A DNA stretch of 26,524 bases, from positions 1 to 26,524 of the forward strand of contig CAYPQM010000091.1 of assembly GCA_964412845.1 (NCBI GenBank), read 5' to 3'. Source of the DNA: JAWWPY01 sp964412845. Its GTDB lineage: Bacteria > Actinomycetota > Actinomycetes > Streptosporangiales > Streptosporangiaceae. Shown piece after piece: positions 15,509 through 23,138 of this stretch (positions within the stretch are counted from its first letter, which is position 1; each line of letters starts with the position of its first letter). The notes under the pieces are model-generated. The model saw nothing but the letters and a program-made list of their open reading frames with translations. It did no database searches and was not told the DNA's origin. The position numbers were made by a program, and so were the translations under genes.

Positions 15509-16165
15509 TCATCCGCGGTCGGGACCGCAGCCGATCCAGTGCGCGGGCACCGAGGTCTGCCGGGCGCCGGTGATGAGGCCGAACCCATCGGCCGAGCGGA
15601 GGAGCTGGACGACCACCGTGGCCCCGGCAGGTACCTCGGCCGGGTAGAAGGTGAAGGCGTGGCCAGCGGGATGCCCGAGCTGGTTGTTGCGGAAGATCTT
15701 GAGGACCTGCTCCCGATCCGGCCAGGGAGTGCTGGACAGTCGTCGGCAGGACGGGCCCTGGTCGGAGACCGTGACCTTGACGGATACCCCGGTAGCGGCG
15801 AGCGTGTGCGCTAGCCCCTGCGGATCGCGGAGGTCATTGATGGTAACGGTGAGTGAGCCGTCGGCGTTGCGCGCGACGGTATAGGCCGCGAGAGTCACAC
15901 CGTCGTGGCCGGTGGCGGGGGGCGGCGGGGAACCGCTGCCGATCGCGAGCGGCAGGGCGATGGCCGCACCCGCGGCCAGCCCGGCCAGGACACCGATCCG
16001 GACGGCCGGCCGCTGCCGGGCCGGCCGCTGAGCCGGCCGCGGCCCGGCCGCCTGCCGCGCCGGGGCCGCACCGGCCGCGCCGTATTCTGCGACCACGCTG
16101 ACCAGTTCTGCCTCCAGCCGGCCCTCGAAACCGCCAGGCGGCCGCTCTACCTCGCTGAGATTCAT
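15509..16165 (-). CDS. Membrane protein coupled to the ECF sigma factor, candidate anti-sigma factor
   Basis: A 218-aa single-pass membrane protein. A cytoplasmic N-terminus of about 54 residues (MNLSEVERPPGGFEGRLEAELVSVV, then Ala/Pro/Arg-rich) precedes one transmembrane helix (about 55-76) and an extracellular domain of about 140 residues with two cysteines (in PSCRR and IGCGP). Its ATG overlaps the stop of the sigma-factor gene by 4 nt, so the two are translationally coupled. Location and topology fit an anti-sigma factor, but the zinc-binding HxxxCxxC motif of common ECF anti-sigmas is absent, so the role is inferred from context. The outer domain resembles CU044-type sigma-associated proteins only loosely. 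Confidence 0.75.
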   Translation of the reverse strand: MNLSEVERPPGGFEGRLEAELVSVVAEYGAAGAAPARQAAGPRPAQRPARQRPAVRIGVLAGLAAGAAIALPLAIGSGSPPPPATGHDGVTLAAYTVARNADGSLTVTINDLRDPQGLAHTLAATGVSVKVTVSDQGPSCRRLSSTPWPDREQVLKIFRNNQLGHPAGHAFTFYPAEVPAGATVVVQLLRSADGFGLITGARQTSVPAHWIGCGPDRG

Positions 16166-16734
16166 GACGTGACCTCTCTCTCGATTACGGACTTAACCGG
16201 GGTGGACCGCAAGGCTCGGCGGGCGCGGTGCAGCCGGACCCGGGCCGTCGCCGGCCGGATGCGCAGTGCCGCGGCCGCCTCGGCGACGGTGAGCCCATCC
16301 ACCGACACCAGCTCCAGTACGGCCCGTTCGCCCTCCGGGAGGGCCTGCAGTTCTTCATGCAGCATCCGGACCCTGCGCGCGGCGTCGATCTTCTCCACCA
16401 GGCGATCGACGTCGTCGGCATCCAGCAGCCGCCGGCCCGAGATCAGGCCGGCCGCGCGGCGTTCCCGAGCGGACCGGCGGAACTCGGCGGCGATGGCATT
16501 GCGCGCGATTCCGTACAGCCATGTCCGCGGGCCACCGAAGGACCCCCGGTACGTCGCGGACGCGCCGATCACCGCGAGGAACACTTCGGCGGTCAGGTCG
16601 GCGGCCAGCTCCGGATCCGCCACCCGCCGGACCACGAACCGGGTCACCTCGTCCACATGCGCACGGTAGAACTCAGTGAAGGCGGCCGGGTCAGTCCCGA
16701 TCGACCGCACCGGTGACTCGGCGCGTGCTCCCAT
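16162..16734 (-). CDS. ECF-type RNA polymerase sigma factor
   Basis: A 190-aa sigma-70 family protein of ECF size. Region 2 (about 18-90) shows FTEFYRAHVDEVTRFVVRRV, LAADLTAEVFLAVI and TWLYGIARNAIAAEFRR. Region 4 (about 130-180) shows LPEGERAVLELVSVDGLTVAEAAAAL followed by the DNA-contacting helix RPATARVRLHRARRAL. Region 3 is absent, as expected. It should direct RNA polymerase to a small regulon under control of the coupled membrane protein. Two GTGACGC repeats 20 bp apart lie just upstream and could mark its promoter or a regulator site. Confidence 0.93.
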   Translation of the reverse strand: MGARAESPVRSIGTDPAAFTEFYRAHVDEVTRFVVRRVADPELAADLTAEVFLAVIGASATYRGSFGGPRTWLYGIARNAIAAEFRRSARERRAAGLISGRRLLDADDVDRLVEKIDAARRVRMLHEELQALPEGERAVLELVSVDGLTVAEAAAALRIRPATARVRLHRARRALRSTPVKSVIEREVTS

Positions 16735-16754
16735 TGGCGATCCCTTCGATCACT

Positions 16755-16781
16755 GTGACGCTAGTGAGTGGTCAGTGACGC
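16755..16781. repeat. Direct repeat GTGACGC x2 upstream of the ECF sigma gene
   Basis: GTGACGC occurs at 16755-16761 and 16775-16781, start to start exactly 20 bp, about two DNA turns. It lies 21-47 bp upstream of the sigma start, inside the divergent region shared with a lipoprotein gene. Same-face spacing suggests a regulator site; this is inference. Confidence 0.35.
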
Positions 16782-16968
16782 CAAGGGTGTTACCCGGGCA
16801 GGTCAGCAACGCTATGGCGAGAGCCGGGCAGAAGGTCCGGCGGCCGGGAACCGAAGCCGGCCATTCGCCGTCCAAGTGATGCGGCTCATCGGGGGAGGGC
16901 CGCGCCAGCTTGAACGGTCCAGCGAGAATCAGGAAAACCGGCGAGGACCAGGGAAAGAGGGGTGCGCG

Positions 16969-17559
16969 ATGGGCGCAGGAGACCGCCATGCCCGCTGCGC
17001 GGACGGCCGGCGCTGGCTGTGCGGGGCCATGGCCGTCGCGGTGCTGGGCCTGGCCGGCTGCGGCAGCACGGCCGCGCCCGGGAAGCCCGCGGCCGGCCCG
17101 ACAGCCACCGGGAATGCCGCGGCCACCGGGCCTGCCAGCGCCGTGCTGTCCGCCGGGCACGGCGTGCTGTGCTCAGCGGCCGCGGCCGTGGACCGGCTCA
17201 CGGTCAGCCGGGTGAACCAGATTCCCGCTAATCACCCGCATTTCTCGTTCCCGGCCACGGTGACGGTCAGCGATGCGGCGCGGGCGCGCAGCGTGGCCCA
17301 GGCGCTCTGCGCGCTGGCGCCCGAACCGCGAGGTGTCCTCTCCTGCCCGGCTGATTTCGGCATCACCTACCGGCTGGACTTCGCCGTGGCCGGGCGCACC
17401 CTCCCGCCGGTGACCATCCGCGCGTCGGGGTGCGAAGAGGTTTCCGGCGCTGGACTGGCCAAGGCCATCCGCAGGCCGGCGTTCTGGGGCGTGCTCGGCA
17501 CCGCAATGCGCCTCGCGCATCCCGGGAACGCGGCGTTCACCGGCACCATGTCTCCGTGA
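16969..17559 (+). CDS. Small secreted lipoprotein of unknown function
   Basis: A 196-aa protein with a basic N-region (residues 1-15), a hydrophobic core and a lipobox LAGC (Cys31), followed by an Ala/Gly/Pro/Thr-rich linker. The mature part contains SAAAAVDRLTVSRVNQIP and several cysteines (in VLCSA, ALCAL, LSCPAD and SGCEE), which may form two disulfides outside the membrane. The ATG at 16969 has an AGAGGGG site; the frame is open upstream to 16768, but only this start gives a proper signal peptide. It is divergent from the ECF sigma gene and could belong to its regulon. No family recognised. Confidence 0.8.
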   Translation: MGAGDRHARCADGRRWLCGAMAVAVLGLAGCGSTAAPGKPAAGPTATGNAAATGPASAVLSAGHGVLCSAAAAVDRLTVSRVNQIPANHPHFSFPATVTVSDAARARSVAQALCALAPEPRGVLSCPADFGITYRLDFAVAGRTLPPVTIRASGCEEVSGAGLAKAIRRPAFWGVLGTAMRLAHPGNAAFTGTMSP

Positions 17560-17575
17560 CCGACCCTGATCCGGC

Positions 17576-18010
17576 CTACCTGCCGCTCGCGCCGCCGCCG
17601 TCCAGCACCAGGAGCAGCCTGCGCATCAGGTGACTGCGCCAGCCACCGCCCAGGATGTTCATGGTCAATCGCTGCCCGGGATCGTTCTCGTCGAATCCGT
17701 CATGCGTGATGCGGAACCGGGTGCCGGTGCCTTCGGGAATCAGGCACCAGGTGACCGTGCTGTCGAGTGTCCCGCCGCGCCAGCCGAGCCGCAGTAGCCG
17801 GGGTGGCTCCATGGCCAGCACCTCGCAATGGACGATGCCGTCGAAACCGTGCTGGGGCACCGGTTCGGTGCGGAAGGTGAACCGGTGCCCGACCACCGGC
17901 TTGAAATCGTTCGGCATCAGCCAGCGGGCAAGCAGGTCCGGGTCGGTGAGCGCCCGCCAGACCTGCTCAACGGGGCGTGATACGAATTGGTCCACTTCGA
18001 TGGCGGTCAT
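17576..18010 (-). CDS. AHSA1/SRPBCC-family protein
   Basis: A 144-aa START-like protein of the Aha1 C-terminal (AHSA1) group. MTAIEVDQFVSRPVEQVWRAL and DPDLLARWLMPNDF are the usual N-terminal strand and helix, followed by HRFTFRTEP, GIVHCEVLAMEPPRLLRLGW and STVTWCLIP. In bacteria these proteins bind small hydrophobic ligands and are very often encoded after an ArsR regulator, as here: the ArsR stop overlaps this ATG by one base, with GGAGGAAGG upstream. It is the last gene of the VOC-ArsR-AHSA1 operon. A stress or detoxification role is plausible but not shown. Confidence 0.92.
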   Translation of the reverse strand: MTAIEVDQFVSRPVEQVWRALTDPDLLARWLMPNDFKPVVGHRFTFRTEPVPQHGFDGIVHCEVLAMEPPRLLRLGWRGGTLDSTVTWCLIPEGTGTRFRITHDGFDENDPGQRLTMNILGGGWRSHLMRRLLLVLDGGGASGR

Positions 18011-18321
18011 CAGCCGCCTTCCTCCAGGAGTTCGCTGAGCAAGCGGGCATGGTGCGGCCAGAAGCGCTCATAGTGCCCGGCCCAGTCCACGACCGCGCGC
18101 AGCGGCCGGGCATCGAGGCGGTAATGGCGTTCCCGGCCCACCCGGTCCTCCGCGACGAGCCCGGCCTGGCGCAGCACCCGGAGATGCTGGGACACGGCCG
18201 GCCGGGTCATCGCGAAGGACGCCGCCACGTCGTGTACTGGCCGCGCGCCATCCCGGAGCAGATCCAGGATGGCGCGGCGGACCGGGCTCGCGATGGCATC
18301 GAAGACGTCAGCGTCAGGCAC
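18010..18321 (-). CDS. ArsR-family winged-helix transcriptional repressor
   Basis: A 103-aa ArsR/SmtB-type regulator. MPDADVFDAIASPVRRAILDLL opens the winged helix, VHDVAASFAMTRPAVSQHLRVL is the recognition region and VAEDRVGRERHYRLDARPL the wing. No cysteine metal-binding motif is present, so it is not a classic metal sensor; AHSA1-linked members respond to unknown signals. It starts at GTG 18321, overlapping the end of the VOC gene by 8 nt, which argues against the longer frame from 18462. The perfect palindrome in the operon promoter is its most likely binding site. Confidence 0.92.
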   Translation of the reverse strand: MPDADVFDAIASPVRRAILDLLRDGARPVHDVAASFAMTRPAVSQHLRVLRQAGLVAEDRVGRERHYRLDARPLRAVVDWAGHYERFWPHHARLLSELLEEGG

Positions 18322-18706
18322 TGGCCGTGGCCGGCATCGAGGCGGTCGCTTGCAGCACGATGCCGTTGCCGTCCGGGTCATCGAAGCTGACGAACCGTCC
18401 CCACGGCGCCTCCTGGATGCCGCCGTCGATGTCAACGCCCCGGGACCGGATGGCTGCCACATCGGCGTCGAGGTCGTCGGTCTCCACGACGGTGCCCTTG
18501 GCCGAGCCGGGCGGCATCGTGGCGAACCAGGTCACCAGCGTGATCGAGGTCTGGCCGCCCCGGGGCCGGACCTGAACCCAGCGCTGATCGGGGCCCATCG
18601 CGGTATCCGCGACGAGTTCGAAGCCGAGCGTGTCGACGTAGAAGGCCTTGGCCCGGTCCTGGTCGGTGACCGGAAGTGAGAAGAGCTGAATCCGCGTGAT
18701 GGCCAT
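18314..18706 (-). CDS. VOC (glyoxalase/bleomycin resistance-like) family protein
   Basis: A 130-aa protein of the vicinal-oxygen-chelate fold. It shows the repeated beta-alpha-beta pattern: LFSLPVTDQDRAKAFYVDTLGFELV, RWVQVRPRGGQTSITLVTW, then VVETDDLDADVAAIRSRGV and FVSFDDPDGNGIVLQ. The usual metal-ligand histidine and glutamate are not clearly preserved, so activity is uncertain and a binding or sequestration role is possible. First gene of the operon with the ArsR and AHSA1 genes. The start codon lies 7 nt after the -10 element, which predicts a leaderless mRNA. Confidence 0.92.
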   Translation of the reverse strand: MAITRIQLFSLPVTDQDRAKAFYVDTLGFELVADTAMGPDQRWVQVRPRGGQTSITLVTWFATMPPGSAKGTVVETDDLDADVAAIRSRGVDIDGGIQEAPWGRFVSFDDPDGNGIVLQATASMPATASA

Positions 18707-18713
18707 GGCGGCG

Positions 18714-18743
18714 ATAATAGGTAAGAGATCTCTTACCAGTCAA
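18714..18743 (-). promoter_or_regulatory. Promoter with operator palindrome filling the spacer
   Basis: On the minus strand, a -35 TTGACT (18743-18738) is followed by the perfect 18-bp palindrome GGTAAGAGATCTCTTACC (18737-18720) and then a -10 TATTAT (18719-18714). The palindrome exactly fills the 18-bp spacer. The ATG of the VOC gene starts 7 nt later at 18706. This predicts autorepression by the ArsR protein blocking RNA polymerase, and leaderless translation of the first gene. Confidence 0.85.
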
Positions 18744-18844
18744 GCCATCCGCAGCCGCCGGGCCCAGCCCGCCCCGCACCGTCCCCCGGGAAGAGCCGTC
18801 CTGACGGCACCGGAGTGGCTCTGCTGCCCTCGCCCCGTCGGTGG

Positions 18845-19450
18845 TCAGCCGGGCGGGGCGAGGTCGTTCTTGGCCGTGACGAGCAGCCAGGTGAGGGCCC
18901 CGACTATCAGCGCCGGGGTCGCAGGCTGGGCACCGGCGACGGCAGCCGCCCCGGCGCTCACCGATGCGGCGATCAGCACCCGCAGCGCGAGCCGGACCAC
19001 CCGCCCCCGCCGGATCCGGGACAGCAGCCGCGCGCTCGCCAGCCCGGCGGCCGCCACCCCGGCGTGACCCGCTGGCGGGGCGCCCGCCATGTCCTCCGTG
19101 GCCGGACCGTCTGGGGGAACCACTGGGCCAGCAGCGGACTCTGGGACGGCAGGTCCAGCCCCGTCCGTCCCGGCTGGGTCCGGTGCGGGCCGGTCAGCTC
19201 TGCCCCGGCCGCCCCGGCCGCGCCGGTCGGCGAGATCCGCGAGAGCCTCGCCGCGGCCGTAGCGGGTCCGCAGCACGGTATAGGCGGCGGCCGCCATCGC
19301 GAACCGGTCCGGGTCGCCGCCATCGGCCCGGTCCGGGTGGGTGGCAGCGGCGATCCGCCGCCAGGCAGCGCGGACGTCATCGTCGGTCAGGTCCGGCCGG
19401 GCGGCCAGCCCGAGAGCGGCGAAGGGATCACCGTCCCTGGCCCCGCTCAC
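18845..19450 (-). CDS. Membrane-anchored J-domain protein
   Basis: A 201-aa protein. Residues 8-65 are a J-domain (DPFAALGLAARPDLTDDDVRAAWRRI) with the HPD tripeptide at 38-40, the part that stimulates Hsp70 ATPase activity. A Pro/Gly-rich linker (about 72-130) follows, then a basic segment (SRIRRGR) and two hydrophobic helices near the C-terminus (about 150-193). The G/F and zinc domains of DnaJ are absent, so it is a specialised J-protein at the membrane. Its GTG overlaps the stop of the TraG-like gene by 4 nt, coupling them. It probably recruits DnaK to that ATPase or to its substrate; this is inference. Confidence 0.88.
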   Translation of the reverse strand: MSGARDGDPFAALGLAARPDLTDDDVRAAWRRIAAATHPDRADGGDPDRFAMAAAAYTVLRTRYGRGEALADLADRRGRGGRGRADRPAPDPAGTDGAGPAVPESAAGPVVPPDGPATEDMAGAPPAGHAGVAAAGLASARLLSRIRRGRVVRLALRVLIAASVSAGAAAVAGAQPATPALIVGALTWLLVTAKNDLAPPG

Positions 19451-21399
19451 GGAGTCTCCTGGCCGAACGCCTCGTCGAGCAGAGACCCGGCATCCGGCGG
19501 CCGGCCAGGGCGGTGCGCGTTCGCCCCGGGCCCCGGGCCGGTCCCGGCCAGTGCGGGCCGCCCCGGCCCGTCCGGCGGGCCAGCGGTCACCGGCCCGCCC
19601 GCCGCCGCCCGGCCCGCGGCTGTATCGGGCCCGGTCGCGCGGACCGGGCCGGCCAGCGCGGCAGGCGCCGCCACCAGCCGTTTCACCTGGACGAAGGTGA
19701 CGCCGCCGCGGTAGATGTAGGCGGCCTGCCCCACGCCAAGGCGGCGGATGAGATCAGCGTCGACCACCGGGGTGCGGCGCACCCGGGACTGCCCTTGATG
19801 GCTCCACAGCGGCACGCCAAGCAGCCGCCGGGTCGTGTCCACGACCCGGCGCGAGCCCGCGAGCGCGGTCGCGGGCTCGGGATGCGGGGTGCGCAGCAGC
19901 CAGATGCCGCCGTCCGCGGTCGCGGCCACCCGGTAGCGCTCGTCCTCCTGGGCCGCCAGGCCCGGCCAGGACTGGGCGGACACCTGCACGGCCAGGCCCA
20001 GCGAGCGGGCCCGCTCGTACAACTGCCAGATCGGCAGCCGCCGGGACACCGCGCTGAACTCGTCCACCGCGAGCAGGATCTCCGCGGCGCGCCCATCGGC
20101 CCGGGCCGCGTAGCTGGCCAGCAGGTCCACTAGGGCGCGGGCTTGGGCTTCGGCGACCGCGATCTCCGCGGTGCCCTCCAGGATGCAGTACCAGACGTCC
20201 GCGTCGGCGAACGTGCCGGGCCCGTCCAGCCCGCCGCCCAGCCGGCGGAACAGGGTGCGGAACCGCAGTGCGATGTCACTGATGTGCCGGGCTGCTGACC
20301 GCAGCAGCGCCACGTCCTCGGCCCGCCCCGCTGGCGCGTAGGCCATCGTGAGCCAGCCGGGGTCCAGCCGGGCCAGGAAATCAGCCGGGCCGGCCGGCGG
20401 CCCGGCCGGCGCGGTCACGGCCAGCGTCACGATCGCCTCCATCACGTCGGCGTAGTAGGCGGCACCGCCGGTGCCGTGCTCGATCATGTCGACCAGCGTG
20501 GTGATGAGCTGGTCAGGCGGCAGCGCCCACAACGACAGGCTCGCTTCGTCCGGCCAGATCGCGGTCCGCCGGGCGCCGACGCCGCGCAGTACCCGGCGGG
20601 TCCGCTCGGCGATCCGCCGTGAGTCGGCGCCGCCCTTGCAGTCCAGGACGACCAGGAGCGGGCGCGGCCCGGCACCCGCCGCGTGCCGCTGCAGCCCCAT
20701 GGCCATGAACCCGGCCCACAAGCGCAGCAGCAAGGTGGTCTTCCCGGTGCCCGATGTGCCGATGACCACCTGGTGGGAGCGCAGCCTGGGGTACGGGATA
20801 TGGGCCAACGGCAGCTGCGGATGGTGGATGGCCCTGATGACGGCACCGGCCAGGATGGTGCCGTGCCGGGAAATGAGCGGGACTGAGCCGGGCGCCGCGA
20901 TCCTGGCCCGGGCCGTGCGCACCTGGTGACGCCACTGGCGCAGGTCGAAGGCGGCCGGTGCGCTGGGGGTGAGCCCGCCGGTGCCGGTCTCCATCGAGTA
21001 GATCCGCCACTGCCAGGCGGCGGCGCCCGCGAGCAGGCCGAGCGGGATCGCGGCGGGCGCGATGGTGACGGCGGCCAGCGCGTACGAGCCGGCCGCGCCG
21101 TCGTGCCACATGGCGAGCCAGGCCGTGTAGGGGGCGGCGGCCACCTTGGCCGGTGACCGGGTGGCCACCGCGGTGGCGGCCAGCCAGGCGGCGAGCATGG
21201 GCCCGCAGTACCCGGCCGCGCGGCCGAGCTGGCGCGGCGGCCAGCCCAGTAACCAGGCCAGGGTCGCGGAGTAGGCGGCGACCAGCGAGACAGGCGCTGC
21301 CGCCACGATCACCATGACGATTGCCGCCGCCTTGATCACCTTCGCCAGCAGGCGGCCGGCCGCGCGCAGGGCCAGCAGGCCGAGGTACCGGCTGATCAT
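19447..21399 (-). CDS. VirD4/TraG/FtsK-like membrane ATPase
   Basis: A 650-aa P-loop ATPase of the type IV coupling protein/FtsK class. Three or four hydrophobic segments (about 22-52, 65-80, 105-128) anchor the N-terminus. The motor has Walker A GTSGTGKT (214-221), LVVLDCKGGADS (about 249-260), Walker B ILLAVDEFSAV (Asp446, Glu447) and an arginine/sensor region SAQSWPGLAAQEDERYR. The C-terminal 75 residues are a Pro/Gly/Ala-rich tail. Such ATPases move DNA across membranes in conjugation; actinomycete integrative elements use related proteins. The ATG overlaps the stop of the upstream relaxation-type gene (ATGA). No relaxase, integrase or att site is seen in the window. Confidence 0.87.
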   Translation of the reverse strand: MISRYLGLLALRAAGRLLAKVIKAAAIVMVIVAAAPVSLVAAYSATLAWLLGWPPRQLGRAAGYCGPMLAAWLAATAVATRSPAKVAAAPYTAWLAMWHDGAAGSYALAAVTIAPAAIPLGLLAGAAAWQWRIYSMETGTGGLTPSAPAAFDLRQWRHQVRTARARIAAPGSVPLISRHGTILAGAVIRAIHHPQLPLAHIPYPRLRSHQVVIGTSGTGKTTLLLRLWAGFMAMGLQRHAAGAGPRPLLVVLDCKGGADSRRIAERTRRVLRGVGARRTAIWPDEASLSLWALPPDQLITTLVDMIEHGTGGAAYYADVMEAIVTLAVTAPAGPPAGPADFLARLDPGWLTMAYAPAGRAEDVALLRSAARHISDIALRFRTLFRRLGGGLDGPGTFADADVWYCILEGTAEIAVAEAQARALVDLLASYAARADGRAAEILLAVDEFSAVSRRLPIWQLYERARSLGLAVQVSAQSWPGLAAQEDERYRVAATADGGIWLLRTPHPEPATALAGSRRVVDTTRRLLGVPLWSHQGQSRVRRTPVVDADLIRRLGVGQAAYIYRGGVTFVQVKRLVAAPAALAGPVRATGPDTAAGRAAAGGPVTAGPPDGPGRPALAGTGPGPGANAHRPGRPPDAGSLLDEAFGQETP

Positions 21400-22145
21400 G
21401 GTGTGGCTCCCGGGGGCAGGTCACGGATCTCCACCCGGGCCGCGTGGACGCCGAGCATGTCCCTGGCCCGGGCCACGGTGCGCCGGGCGGCGGGTGAGCA
21501 CAGATACAGGGCGCGGGCGTGCCGCGGTTCGCGGCCTGGCACCCGGGCGTCCACGGCCGGGCAGCCGTAGTCGCCGGTCCGGGTGAGGATCTCGGTCATG
21601 ATGGCGGCCGTCCGGCTGACGGTCTTGCGGGTGAGCTCGGCTTCGACCGCCCAGCACTCCCCGGCCCAGGCCACGCTGGCGTCATCCGGCCAGTGGATTT
21701 CGCCGTCCGGCAGGTGCTCGCGTAATCCCACCCGGCCGCCGGTCCGGGCGCGCAGCCGCCGCTCGCTGCGCCAGTACGCGTCGGCGTCGGTGTAACTGGC
21801 CGTGGCCTGCAGGGCGAGCCTGACCCCGGTGACCGCGCGGATGTGCGCCAGCCTGGACAGGGCAGGCGCCGTCGCGGTGTACGGCAGCCCGCACAGGCCA
21901 AGCCCGGCGCGGGTCAGCTAGGTCCACTGGCGGCCCGGGCCCAGCCGGGCCGACTCCGCGTAACCCAGGCGGCGCCAGCGCAGCGCGAATCCGCTCGCCC
22001 GCTGCTCGCTCATCCCGAGCAGTGTGCCAAGCTGGTCCAGTTGGGTACCGTACATCTCGCCGACGAACACCAGCCCGGCGACGTCGCGCTCGCCTAATTG
22101 GCCGGGAGCGGCTACCGGGGCAGATGCCCCACGTCGGGGGATCAC
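21396..22145 (-). pseudogene. Replication-relaxation-type protein, interrupted by an in-frame TAG
   Basis: One continuous frame from a GTG at 22145 to a TGA at 21396 (250 codons) is broken only by TAG at 21920-21918. The N-terminal part (75 residues) is a winged-helix-like region (VFVGEMYGTQLDQLGTLLGMSEQRASG). The rest continues directly: LTRAGLGLCGLPY, RLAHIRAVTGVRLALQ, HWPDDASVAWAGECWAVEAEL, YLCSPAARRTVARAR. The TAG falls in QWT*LTRAG, where a Trp codon TGG is expected (WxWLT as recalled from related proteins), so one G-to-A change would explain it. The downstream half has its own possible GTG start at 21731. Two in-frame TTA codons (22097-22095 and 21725-21723) are also present. It begins the TraG-like/J-domain operon. 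Confidence 0.82.
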
Positions 22146-22319
22146 GTGCCCACTACATCATGCCGGGCAACTCGACGTGAAGGCTGGTGCCGCCGGGCGC
22201 GGTGAGGCAGAATACGACGCAGGAACCGCGGATCGCATCGTCGGGCAGGTCAGATCACCGGTGCGGGGCCGCTGAGGTCGTTGGGGAAGACGCACCTCGG
22301 TCGCTCGCAAGGAGGTCTG

Positions 22320-22820
22320 GTGTCCGTAAGAGGCGTGCTGCAGATCCATTCCGCGCCCCCGGCGCTATGCCCGCACATCGAGTGGGCAGCGGCCGGGGTT
22401 CTTGGCGTACCCGTGAGCCTGCCGTGGGTCGGTCAGCCGGCGGCGCCGGGGACGCTGCGTGCCGAGCTCAGCTGGCACGCGCGCCCGGGTACCGGGGGGG
22501 CCATCACTTCGGCGCTGTCCGGCTGGAACAGGCTGCGCTTCGAGGTCACCGAGGAGGCGAGCCCGGGCTGTGATGCCGTGCGCTACAGCTACACCCCGGG
22601 GCTCGGCACCTTCTCCGCGGTGACCGGCGCGAACGGTGACATCGTCGTCCCTGAGGGCAGGCTGCGCGCGGCGATGACCGTGGTCGCGGCCGCGGTATCC
22701 GCCGGTTCCCTGGAGGACGAGCTGGGCAAGCTGCTCGGCGGCCCCTGGGATGACGAGCTTGAGCCGTTCCGGTGCGCTGCGGAAGGCGCTCCGGTCCGCT
22801 GGCTGCACGCCACCGGCTGA
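22320..22820 (+). CDS. DUF3145 family protein
   Basis: A 166-aa actinobacterial protein. MSVRGVLQIHSAPPALCPHIEWAAAGVLG and LPWVGQPAAPGTLRAELSW match DUF3145, as do FEVTEEASPG, YSYTPGLGTFSAVTGANGD and DELEPFRCAAEGAPVRWLHATG. The GTG at 22320 has a near-perfect AAGGAGG 5 nt upstream, so it is preferred over the ATG at 22281. In many actinomycetes the family is encoded near fatty-acid synthase genes, but no such genes lie here. Function unknown. It is divergent from the relaxation-type operon across a 174-bp gap. Confidence 0.88.
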   Translation: MSVRGVLQIHSAPPALCPHIEWAAAGVLGVPVSLPWVGQPAAPGTLRAELSWHARPGTGGAITSALSGWNRLRFEVTEEASPGCDAVRYSYTPGLGTFSAVTGANGDIVVPEGRLRAAMTVVAAAVSAGSLEDELGKLLGGPWDDELEPFRCAAEGAPVRWLHATG

Positions 22821-22943
22821 GCCGGCCCTGACCTATAGCTGAGGGGCAGCGGCGGGGCCTACCATGAACACGACATACCCTCTCCTGGCGAACCGCGCGG
22901 CAGCTGAAGCCGCCGAATGGGAGAGCGCCTTAGAGGAGGCGTC

Positions 22944-23138
22944 ATGATGGTCGAGGTCAACCTTCCAGATGAGTGGCCGCCGGGGCTGGCCATCGCGACG
23001 GCGCAGCTCATGCAGCAGGCGCTGCGTGACGGGTTTCCCGTGGTGACGGCTATCCGGTCAGACGCCACGCCTGATCAGGTCGGCGTCCTCTACGCTCGCG
23101 TCCGGGCGTTGATTGAGGAGTCGGGCCTGGCTGCGTGA
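22944..23138 (+). CDS. Small conserved-looking protein upstream of nucleoside hydrolase
   Basis: A 64-aa soluble protein starting MMVEVNLPDEWPPGLAIATAQL, then MQQALRDGFPVVTAIRSDATPDQVGVLYARVRALIEESGLAA in two predicted helical blocks. A strong GAGGAGG lies just upstream; the second ATG, at 22947, has slightly better spacing. Its TGA overlaps the GTG of the nucleoside hydrolase gene, indicating translational coupling. No family or motif recognised; a regulatory or accessory role toward the hydrolase is possible. Confidence 0.72.
   Translation: MMVEVNLPDEWPPGLAIATAQLMQQALRDGFPVVTAIRSDATPDQVGVLYARVRALIEESGLAA

Noticed and set aside
18845..22145. Complete integrative and conjugative element
   Set aside because: No integrase, excisionase, relaxase, replication initiator, tRNA gene or flanking att repeat is visible; only the three-gene operon can be supported.
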